Positions 1-5,040 of a stretch of 5,040 bases of DNA are shown piece after piece. Source of the DNA: an uncultured Phycisphaerae bacterium (lineage in GTDB: Bacteria > Planctomycetota > Phycisphaerae > Sedimentisphaerales > Anaerohalosphaeraceae); NCBI GenBank assembly GCA_937995495.1, contig CALKKA010000092.1:1-5040 (forward strand), in the 5' to 3' direction. A program made the position numbers and the translations under genes. How positions within the stretch are numbered: position 1 is the stretch's first letter; each line of letters begins with the position of its first letter. Under the pieces are notes generated by a model. The model saw only the letters and a list, made by a program, of their open reading frames with translations. It was not told where the DNA came from and did no database searches.

Positions 1-1
1 C

Positions 2-667
2 CTGTATCTTGGACTGCCCCATTTGGTCCGAAATCTTTTGAGGAAAAGATTCATCTCAGCCATGGGAAAAAGCGATCAGGTCTGCCTGACTTTTGATGAT
101 GGTCCTAACCCTGAATCAACACCTGACATACTCGCATTACTCGAGGACTTAGGAGTTAAAGCGACATTTTTCCTGATTGGTGAGAATATTAAAAAATATC
201 CTGATTTATATCACAAAATCATCAAACAGGGCCATGAGATCGGAGACCATGGTTATCGACATGTTAATGCTTCCGGTTGCCTACCTTTTTGTGGTGTGGT
301 GGACCTAATTCGAGGCAGTTTTATGATTAAAAAGAATAGCAATTTCAAGCAAACCTTCTGGTTGCGGCCGCCTTATGGAAAACTGAACTTGCTGACTCTC
401 TGCTATCTTCTCCTTTGCCGGCGAAAACTTGCTTTTTGGAATATTGATCCGAAGGATTACATACCTCAAGCCCCGGAGCAGATTACTGCGACGGTGCTGG
501 ACCAGTTAACCGGCGGGGCAGTGATACTGCTTCACGAAAGATCACTCCACACTAACAATGATCTGAAGAGAAATCTTACTGCGATCAAAATGATGGTACA
601 GGAAATAAAAAAACGAAAATACAGCTTTGCCAGGATAAGTGATGCTGTTCCAGAACAAAATCGATAA
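2..667 (+). CDS. NodB-type polysaccharide deacetylase (5' end uncertain, probably cut by the window edge)
   Basis: Carbohydrate esterase family 4 (NodB homology) protein, expected to remove N- or O-acetyl groups from a glycan or sugar intermediate using a divalent metal. All five family motifs are visible (numbering from the TTG at 23): TFDDGP at 23-28 with catalytic Asp25 and metal ligand Asp26; HGYRH at 76-80 giving the two metal-binding histidines; RPPY at 115-118; DPKDY at 142-146; and LLHE at 169-172 with the catalytic-type His171. The enzyme therefore looks competent. The reading frame stays open upstream to base 2, and neither the TTG at 23 nor the ATG at 62 has a good ribosome binding site, so the true start probably lies before the window. 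No signal peptide or membrane segment is seen in the visible part, which suggests (inference) action on a cytoplasmic or membrane-face substrate, unless the missing N terminus carries one. It lies 33 nt upstream of the acetyltransferase gene. Local base composition is more AT-rich than in the later genes. Confidence 0.92.
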   Translation: MYLGLPHLVRNLLRKRFISAMGKSDQVCLTFDDGPNPESTPDILALLEDLGVKATFFLIGENIKKYPDLYHKIIKQGHEIGDHGYRHVNASGCLPFCGVVDLIRGSFMIKKNSNFKQTFWLRPPYGKLNLLTLCYLLLCRRKLAFWNIDPKDYIPQAPEQITATVLDQLTGGAVILLHERSLHTNNDLKRNLTAIKMMVQEIKKRKYSFARISDAVPEQNR

Positions 668-700
668 ATACAAACTCGAAGCGAAACACGAAAGTAAAAA

Positions 701-1204
701 ATGATGAGCCCGGATACATCTTCACTGAAAAGAATTGCTCTCGATGTAAAGTTGGGGAGAGATGTCAAAATCTACGATTTTGTGAATCTCTATGGTTGCG
801 AAATTGGTGACAACAGCAAGATCGGAACCTTTGTAGAGATTCAAAAAAACTCAAAGATTGGCAGAAACTGTAAGATCTCCAGCCATACTTTTATCTGTGA
901 AGGGGTGACTGTCGAGAACGATGTCTTTATTGGTCATGGCGTGACCTTTATCAACGATAAATATCCGCGTGCAACCAACACGACAGGTGGCCTGCAGACC
1001 GAAGAGGATTGGGTTTGCATCCCCACAAAGATTGAAAAAGGGGCATCGATCGGTTCCGGTTCAACGCTGCTGTGCGGCATCACGATCGGTCAGAACGCGA
1101 TTGTTGGAGCCGGCAGTGTTGTCATCGCTGATGTGCCTGCAAATGCTGTTGTCGCAGGAAATCCTGCAAAACGTATACGAAAAATGAATGTTAACTCAAA
1201 CTAA
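701..1204 (+). CDS. Left-handed beta-helix sugar N-acetyltransferase (WbpD/WlbB/FdtC-like)
   Basis: Predicted acetyl-CoA-dependent transferase that acetylates an amino group on a nucleotide-linked sugar in the cytoplasm. The 167-residue protein is almost entirely hexapeptide repeats ([LIV]-G-x4). Repeats run from about residue 35 (IGDNSK, IGTFVE, IQKNSK, IGRNCK) to IGHGVT at 77-82, are interrupted by a loop at about 85-108 that begins NDKYPRA, and resume with IEKGAS, IGSGST, IGQNAI and VGAGSV. The C terminus closes with the typical VAGNPAKRIRK segment. The ND-x-YPRA loop is characteristic of nucleotide-sugar N-acetyltransferases such as WbpD, WlbB and FdtC; the exact sugar cannot be read from sequence. 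It is somewhat shorter than WbpD-type proteins. The adjacent aminotransferase 21 nt downstream would supply the amine. Two in-frame ATGs (701 and 704) are possible starts and neither has a strong Shine-Dalgarno, so translation may depend on the upstream gene. Confidence 0.9.
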   Translation: MMSPDTSSLKRIALDVKLGRDVKIYDFVNLYGCEIGDNSKIGTFVEIQKNSKIGRNCKISSHTFICEGVTVENDVFIGHGVTFINDKYPRATNTTGGLQTEEDWVCIPTKIEKGASIGSGSTLLCGITIGQNAIVGAGSVVIADVPANAVVAGNPAKRIRKMNVNSN

Positions 1205-1212
1205 TTTTTTAC

Positions 1213-1220
1213 AAGGGAGA
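1213..1220 (+). promoter_or_regulatory. Strong ribosome binding site for the sugar aminotransferase
   Basis: AAGGGAGA lies 5 nt before the ATG at 1226. It is the best Shine-Dalgarno in the window and settles the start of the aminotransferase. The neighbouring genes have much weaker sites, so this gene may be translated more strongly than the rest of the operon (inference). Confidence 0.8.
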
Positions 1221-1225
1221 AAACA

Positions 1226-2338
1226 ATGAGAGTGCCATTTTTAGATTTGAAAGCACAGTATGAGCCGATTCAACTCGAGATGAACGCCGCCATTCATCAG
1301 GTCATCAAGCAGACTGCTTTTGCCGGTGGGCCCTTTGTTGAACAGTTCGAAAAAGATTTCGCGGCATTCTGTAATTGCAAATATGCAATCGCCTGCTCAA
1401 GTGGTACATCCGCGCTGAGATTGGCATTATTTAGCCTGGGGATTGGACCCGGTGACGAAGTCATCACCACACCCAACACTTTTATCGCAACCGCTGAAGC
1501 CATTTCCGCATGTGGGGCAAAGCCGATCTTCGTTGATATTGATGAAGAAACCTATAACATGAACCCAGAGCTTCTCGAGGATGCGATTACACCACAGACG
1601 AAAGCCGTTATCCCCGTCCACTTGTATGGACAGGTCTGTGATATGGAAAAGATCCTGCGGATTGCTGACAGCCATGGGTTATTTGTTATAGAGGATGCCT
1701 GCCAGGCTCATGGGGCCGAGTATAAGGACTGGACGGCGGGTTCCATGGGCGATGCGGGCTGCTTTAGCTTTTATCCTGGTAAAAATCTGGGTGCCTATGG
1801 CGAAGCAGGAGCGGTAACGACCAATAAACCCGAATTAGCTGAAAAGATGCGAATGTACCGCGACCATGGCCAGGAGACTAAATATTATCACTCAGTGGCA
1901 GGATGGAATGACCGAATGGACGGGATTCAAGGCGCCGTTCTGAGTGTTAAACTGAAGTACCTGGCAGGATGGAATCAGGCACGGCGCCAACATGCCCGAA
2001 ACTACAGTGAACAACTTTCGAACATTGGGGATATCGTCATACCGGTCGACCCGGCTAATGGCAAGCATGTGTATCACATTTACGCCATCCGAACCCAATA
2101 TCGTGATGCACTAATGAAGCACTTAAGTGAGCAAGGGATCGCCTGTGGTATCCATTACCCCGTACCGCTTCACATGCAAAAGGCTTATGAGCACCTGGAA
2201 CTCCCCGAAGGGTCGTTCCCCGTCGCAGAGACATGTGCTCGAGAACAGATTTCATTACCAATGTTCCCAGAACTCAGTTTCATTCAGATTAAAGCAGTTT
2301 GCAAAGCCATTGAAACGGCACTGCCAGTCATTAATTAA
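1226..2338 (+). CDS. DegT/DnrJ/EryC1/StrS-family sugar aminotransferase (probably C3-aminating)
   Basis: PLP-dependent aminotransferase that converts a keto group on a nucleotide-linked sugar to an amine, normally using glutamate as donor. Full-length at 370 residues, the usual family size. Visible landmarks are the N-terminal VPFLDLKAQY; SSGTSALRLAL at about 58-68 (cofactor phosphate region); the PLP-ring aspartate and partner glutamine in EDACQAHGA (Asp157, Gln160); and the Schiff-base lysine Lys186 in SFYPGKNLGAYGEAGA, followed by RMYRDHGQ and the NDRMDGIQGAVL segment. The SFYPGKNLGA version of the lysine motif is familiar from enzymes that aminate carbon 3 of dTDP-sugars (TylB, DesV, FdtB, QdtB), whereas UDP-sugar enzymes such as WbpE and C4 enzymes such as perosamine synthase usually differ; C3 specificity is therefore a reasonable but unproven inference. 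The acetyltransferase just upstream would complete a 3-acetamido sugar. Start set by the strong ribosome binding site 5 nt upstream. Confidence 0.95.
   Translation: MRVPFLDLKAQYEPIQLEMNAAIHQVIKQTAFAGGPFVEQFEKDFAAFCNCKYAIACSSGTSALRLALFSLGIGPGDEVITTPNTFIATAEAISACGAKPIFVDIDEETYNMNPELLEDAITPQTKAVIPVHLYGQVCDMEKILRIADSHGLFVIEDACQAHGAEYKDWTAGSMGDAGCFSFYPGKNLGAYGEAGAVTTNKPELAEKMRMYRDHGQETKYYHSVAGWNDRMDGIQGAVLSVKLKYLAGWNQARRQHARNYSEQLSNIGDIVIPVDPANGKHVYHIYAIRTQYRDALMKHLSEQGIACGIHYPVPLHMQKAYEHLELPEGSFPVAETCAREQISLPMFPELSFIQIKAVCKAIETALPVIN
1896..1975 (+). repeat. 14-nt perfect direct repeat inside the aminotransferase gene
   Basis: TGGCAGGATGGAAT occurs at 1896-1909 and again at 1962-1975. The copies are 66 nt (22 codons) apart, in the same frame, and both encode Ala-Gly-Trp-Asn. 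The segment between them is a conserved part of the aminotransferase (NDRMDGIQGAVL), so this is not an insertion. It is most likely chance or local sequence conversion. Confidence 0.7.
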
Positions 2339-2376
2339 ACTCCAATATGATCGCTGACATCGTGTTGAACTGAATA

Positions 2377-3411
2377 ATGCAAAACTCTATTCAAATACTG
2401 GATCCGCTTTCCTGCGAAGGTTGGGATGAGAGATTGGCCCGTCACGAGAAGATCAATTTCTTCCATAGCCGGGCCTGGGCTCGTGTGCTGTATGAAACAT
2501 ATGGCTACCAACCGATGTATTTCGGGTCGTTGAATTCAGGTTCAATGAAAACACTCTTGCCGCTGATGGAGATCAAAAGCATCCTGACCGGAAAACGAGG
2601 GGTTTCTCTGCCTTTCACGGATTACTGCGAGCCGATCTTTGAGAATGGGACAGACTTTGATCAGCTTTTGCAGAGCGCTCAGCAGCATGGGAAACAGTCC
2701 CGCTGGCAGTGGATTCAGGTTCGTGGAGGCGACGGCATTGACGCCGAACCGGACCAACAGTATTGTGTCCACGAGCTTAAACTGGAATCCGATACTGAGA
2801 ACCTATTCTCAAGGCTGCGGTCGTCCAAGCGTCGCAACATACGAAAAGCACAGAGTGAAAAAATTCAGATTATCCATTCCCAAGACAACGAGGCCGTTGA
2901 CGCCTATTACCGATTGCATTGCCAAACCCGTAAACGGCATGGTGTTCCGCCTCAACCGTATCGGTTTTTCCACAAGATATTTGAGCATGTGATATCGAAA
3001 GGGCAGGGGAAAGTGGTCCTCGCGTTGCACCAAAAAAAGATGGTTGCGGGAAGCATCTATTTCCATTTCAGACAAAAGGCATTATATAAATTTGGTGCCT
3101 CCGACATGTCTTTCCAGCACCTGCGGGCCAATGATCTGGTGATGTGGGAAGCGATCAAAGGGTATGCCGCTGAGGGTTGCCAGAGTTTTTGTTTTGGCAG
3201 AACGGCCCTCCATAACACCGGGCTTCGCCGATTTAAGTCGGACTGGGGAGCAGCGGAAAGAATCATTAATTATTATAAGTACGACCTCAGGCATGATGAT
3301 TTTGTAACCACGCAACCATCTGAAAACCGATTACAGCAGCGCATTTTCCAGTTGCTCCCGGTTCCCGCATTGAAATTATGCGGGTCTGCTTTGTACCGGC
3401 ATATGGGATGA
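2377..3411 (+). CDS. FemAB-like GNAT-fold acyltransferase of exopolysaccharide loci
   Basis: A 344-residue protein resembling the FemAB-related, GNAT-fold proteins (acetyltransferase_6 type) common in exopolysaccharide and PEP-CTERM-associated clusters. Relatives such as FemX transfer an amino acid from aminoacyl-tRNA to an amine; for exopolysaccharide members the substrate is generally unknown. Two tandem GNAT-like halves fit the pattern: FFHSRAWARVLYETYGY at 28-44 and LPFTDYCEPIF at 78-88 in the first; then the basic SSKRRNIRKAQ at 149-159, TRKRHGVPPQPYRFF at 184-198, and in the second half GASDMSF at 240-246, RANDLVMWEAIKGYA at 250-264 and FCFGRTALHNTGLRRFKSDWG at 271-291, which is the signature C-terminal part. 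No signal peptide or membrane helix, so cytoplasmic. The start has no clear Shine-Dalgarno within the 38-nt gap after the aminotransferase. Role inferred: acylating or aminoacylating an amine on a sugar or lipid-linked glycan. Family confidence is high; exact reaction unknown. Confidence 0.88.
   Translation: MQNSIQILDPLSCEGWDERLARHEKINFFHSRAWARVLYETYGYQPMYFGSLNSGSMKTLLPLMEIKSILTGKRGVSLPFTDYCEPIFENGTDFDQLLQSAQQHGKQSRWQWIQVRGGDGIDAEPDQQYCVHELKLESDTENLFSRLRSSKRRNIRKAQSEKIQIIHSQDNEAVDAYYRLHCQTRKRHGVPPQPYRFFHKIFEHVISKGQGKVVLALHQKKMVAGSIYFHFRQKALYKFGASDMSFQHLRANDLVMWEAIKGYAAEGCQSFCFGRTALHNTGLRRFKSDWGAAERIINYYKYDLRHDDFVTTQPSENRLQQRIFQLLPVPALKLCGSALYRHMG
3364..3384 (+). other. 7-bp perfect inverted repeat (possible mRNA hairpin) at the end of the FemAB-like gene
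   Basis: CCCGCAT at 3364-3370 and ATGCGGG at 3378-3384 flank a 7-nt loop, inside the last 50 nt of the coding sequence. There is no following T run, so it is not a canonical intrinsic terminator. It could affect mRNA stability or ribosome flow before the next gene, or be chance. Confidence 0.4.
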
Positions 3412-3453
3412 TTCCTGAAGGCATCCAATTTTCAAATAGGGTTATACGATTAT

Positions 3454-4473
3454 ATGTTATTAAGAAAAATATACTATACCGCTAAACCACTGATCCCCCG
3501 GGGGGTTCAGTTGGGCTTGCGTAGAGCCCGGATCCGGATGCTTCGAGATGAGTATCGGCAAACCTGGCCGATCCATGCGCCTGCGGCAAAAGGGATCGCT
3601 TCCGGGACACAGTGGCCCGATAGAAAGCGTTTTGCACTTGTTTTGACGCACGATGTCGAAGGCCCCACCGGCCGTGACCGATGCAGGCAATTGGTTCAGA
3701 TTGAAAGGGAACTGGGGTTTCGTTCGGCTTTCTATTTTGTGCCGGAACGATATGCCACCAGCGATCAGCTTAGAAATTATATGACTGAGCAGGGATTTGA
3801 AGTGGGTGTACATGGCCTAAACCATGACGGAAAATTATACAATAATGCAAGCCTGTTTGGCCAGAGAGTTTCAGCCATCAATGACTACCTGGACCAGTGG
3901 AATGTCAGCGGTTTCAGTTCTCCGTGTGCCCACCATAACCTCGAGTGGACGCCTGAGTTAAATATTCGATATGCGGTTACAACCTATGATACAGATCCAT
4001 TTGAACCTCAGGGCGGCGGAATCGGAACGGTTTTCCCATTCCGTGTCCATAACTGCCAGACCGGCCGCGAGTACATCGAGATCCCCTACACCCTCCCTCA
4101 GGATTTTGCCTTGTATGTTTTAATGAGAGAAAAATCCTTTGCATTGTGGAAAGAAAAGCTGGACTGGATCGCCCAAAATGGAGGAATGGCTCACCTGAAA
4201 ACGCATCCTGATTATATGAGCTTTGACGCGGGCACCCTGGGGACTGAGGAATATCCTATAAGCTACTATGCCGACTTCCTCCGGTATGTCAAAGAGACCT
4301 ATGCGGACCAGTACTGGCATGTCTGCCCCAGTGAAATGGCGGATTATTACTTCGACCATGCTAGTGAAAACCCATGGCGGCAACCCTACGGCGATACACT
4401 CTGTCAGGCTTGTCGAAGCGCTTTGGAGAATAATAGAGTGTTAGTTTTTGGAGCATCTCACAATGGCAACTAA
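3454..4473 (+). CDS. Divergent NodB-fold polysaccharide deacetylase-like protein (THDVE type)
   Basis: A 339-residue protein of a deacetylase-like family often found in exopolysaccharide clusters. The N-terminal region (YYTAKPLIPRGVQLGLRRAR, residues 7-26) and the WPDRKRFALVLTHDVEG block (54-70) are family features. Catalytic-type motifs: THDVE at 65-69 in place of TFDDG; HGLNH at 120-124 for the metal histidines; FSSPCAHHNLEW at 154-165; TYDTDPFEPQGGG at 177-189; PYTLPQD at 211-217; and THPDYM at 250-255. The position that is usually arginine in the third motif (from memory, FRSP or FRAG) is Ser155 here, which could weaken or change activity. A C-terminal tail of about 40 residues carries Cys317 and Cys320 (LCQAC). 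No signal peptide seen. The start at 3454 has a modest AGGG at 3438-3441, 12 nt upstream. The stop overlaps the start of the ATP-grasp gene. Substrate unknown; a glycan or lipid-linked amino sugar is inferred from context. Confidence 0.87.
   Translation: MLLRKIYYTAKPLIPRGVQLGLRRARIRMLRDEYRQTWPIHAPAAKGIASGTQWPDRKRFALVLTHDVEGPTGRDRCRQLVQIERELGFRSAFYFVPERYATSDQLRNYMTEQGFEVGVHGLNHDGKLYNNASLFGQRVSAINDYLDQWNVSGFSSPCAHHNLEWTPELNIRYAVTTYDTDPFEPQGGGIGTVFPFRVHNCQTGREYIEIPYTLPQDFALYVLMREKSFALWKEKLDWIAQNGGMAHLKTHPDYMSFDAGTLGTEEYPISYYADFLRYVKETYADQYWHVCPSEMADYYFDHASENPWRQPYGDTLCQACRSALENNRVLVFGASHNGN
4450..4453 (+). promoter_or_regulatory. Ribosome binding site for the ATP-grasp gene, inside the preceding gene
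   Basis: GGAG lies 9 nt before the ATG at 4463 and within the last codons of the deacetylase-like gene. With the 11-nt gene overlap it points to translational coupling of the two proteins, and it supports 4463 as the start. Confidence 0.6.
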
Positions 4474-5040
4474 ACCGGACAGTCAACACATCTTGCCGGC
4501 CGTTGTTTTATCAACGCACAATACCGGCCTTGCCGTCATCCGGGCACTGGGCAAAAATGGGGTTCCTGTGATTGCGGTGTATTACGAGAACCATGACATG
4601 GGATATGTGTCGAAGTATGTCAAACACAAAGTTGCTGCACCTCACCCCGAACAGGCCCAGGAAGAGTTTATTAAACTGCTGATCGGTCTATCGACCGAGC
4701 ATGGCCGATGTGTCGTGTTCCCGTGTGATGATGGAACACTCGCGGCGGTTGGTAACAACCTCCAGGCACTTTCAGCACACCATCTTGTCGCATGTCCGGA
4801 CTGGGATGTGGTTCGCGCGGCGATCGATAAACCCTACACCTATCAACTGGCAGAGTCCTTGGGGATTCCTTTGCCAAAAACGGCAATTCCAAAAGATCAA
4901 CAAGAAGCAGAGGCCTACAGCAAAAATGCGTACTTCCCCTGTTTGGTCAAACCACGCCAAAGCCATATCTATTTTGAGAAATTCAGGAAGAAAATGGTGA
5001 AGGCCTTTGACGCCGACATGCTCATGGAGGCTTATCACGA
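4463..5040 (+). CDS. ATP-grasp carboxylate-amine ligase-like protein (3' end cut by the window edge)
   Basis: The frame opens at ATG 4463 and stays open to the right edge (192 complete codons, no stop), so the gene is 3' truncated by the window, not broken. ATP-grasp enzymes activate a carboxylate as an acyl phosphate with ATP and join it to an amine or thiol. Visible parts: a Rossmann-like pre-ATP-grasp domain starting with LPAVVLSTHNTGLAVIRALG (11-30) and VPVIAVYYE (34-42); VVFPCDDGTLAAV at about 84-96; then the ATP-grasp entry DKPYTYQLAESLGIPLPKT (122-140) and the nucleotide-binding lysine segment FPCLVKPRQSH (158-168, Lys163). The metal-binding and catalytic C-terminal half lies outside the window. 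It overlaps the deacetylase-like gene by 11 nt and has its own GGAG site, implying coupled translation. Inferred role: amide-bond formation on a surface-glycan amino sugar or on a small precursor; substrate not predictable from this fragment. Confidence 0.88.
   Translation, partial: MATKPDSQHILPAVVLSTHNTGLAVIRALGKNGVPVIAVYYENHDMGYVSKYVKHKVAAPHPEQAQEEFIKLLIGLSTEHGRCVVFPCDDGTLAAVGNNLQALSAHHLVACPDWDVVRAAIDKPYTYQLAESLGIPLPKTAIPKDQQEAEAYSKNAYFPCLVKPRQSHIYFEKFRKKMVKAFDADMLMEAYH

Noticed and set aside
532..768. Minus-strand frame spanning the gap between genes 1 and 2
   Set aside because: Antisense to the end of the deacetylase gene and the start of the acetyltransferase gene, with low-complexity hydrophobic content and no ribosome binding site that I can support.
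2339..2376. Gap between the aminotransferase and FemAB-like genes checked for a terminator or promoter
   Set aside because: No inverted repeat with a T run and no convincing -35/-10 pair; consistent with read-through in an operon.
2639..2992. 117-codon open frame on the plus strand
   Set aside because: Out-of-frame shadow inside the FemAB-like gene, whose own frame carries the conserved family motifs.
3495..3504. CCCCCGGGGG palindrome near the start of the second deacetylase gene
   Set aside because: Encodes the family-conserved Ile-Pro-Arg-Gly segment; a short palindrome with no sign of being an operator.
3460..3813. 117-codon open frame on the minus strand
   Set aside because: Lies fully antisense to the well-supported THDVE-type deacetylase gene, and its translation shows no recognisable domain.
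4683..4698. 6-bp inverted repeat TCGGTC/GACCGA with a 4-nt loop
   Set aside because: Sits inside conserved ATP-grasp coding sequence with no T run; this size is expected by chance.
4701..5000. 99-codon plus-strand frame, and opposing minus-strand frames at 4671-4892 and 4772-5038
   Set aside because: All are shadows of the ATP-grasp gene that starts at 4463 and runs off the window; only that frame shows family motifs.

Overview
This window is a single, tightly packed, same-strand stretch of a surface-polysaccharide (exopolysaccharide, O-antigen or capsule-type) biosynthesis locus. Six genes are all on the + strand with gaps of only 21 to 42 nt, and the last pair overlaps by 11 nt, so an operon is the natural reading. 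The left edge cuts gene 1 or falls very close to its start. The right edge cuts gene 6. I see no rRNA, tRNA, CRISPR array, insertion sequence or clear intrinsic terminator, and no stretch over 300 nt lacks a gene.

Layout: (1) NodB-type polysaccharide deacetylase with all five classical motifs, 2-667, 5' end uncertain; (2) left-handed beta-helix N-acetyltransferase of the nucleotide-sugar type, 701-1204; (3) PLP-dependent DegT/DnrJ/EryC1/StrS sugar aminotransferase, 1226-2338; (4) FemAB/GNAT-fold acyltransferase of the type found in exopolysaccharide clusters, 2377-3411; (5) a second, divergent NodB-fold protein with a THDVE first motif, 3454-4473; (6) the start of an ATP-grasp carboxylate-amine ligase-like protein, 4463 to the window end.

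How they may work together (inference): the aminotransferase puts an amino group on a nucleotide-linked keto sugar and the beta-helix enzyme acetylates it. The deacetylases could re-expose amines on the finished or lipid-linked glycan. The FemAB-like protein and the ATP-grasp protein belong to families that form amide bonds to amines, so they could add amino-acid or acyl groups to such amines. The enzymes that make the keto-sugar precursor, and the glycosyltransferases, flippase and polymerase, are not in this window and would be expected next to it.

Organism: a bacterium of moderate GC content, with the left end visibly more AT-rich than the middle. The gene set is common in Gram-negative exopolysaccharide loci (for example Desulfobacterota or Gammaproteobacteria), but nothing here fixes the taxon. 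All six families are recognisable. What may be new is their combination and the missing arginine in the second deacetylase, rather than any single unknown gene.
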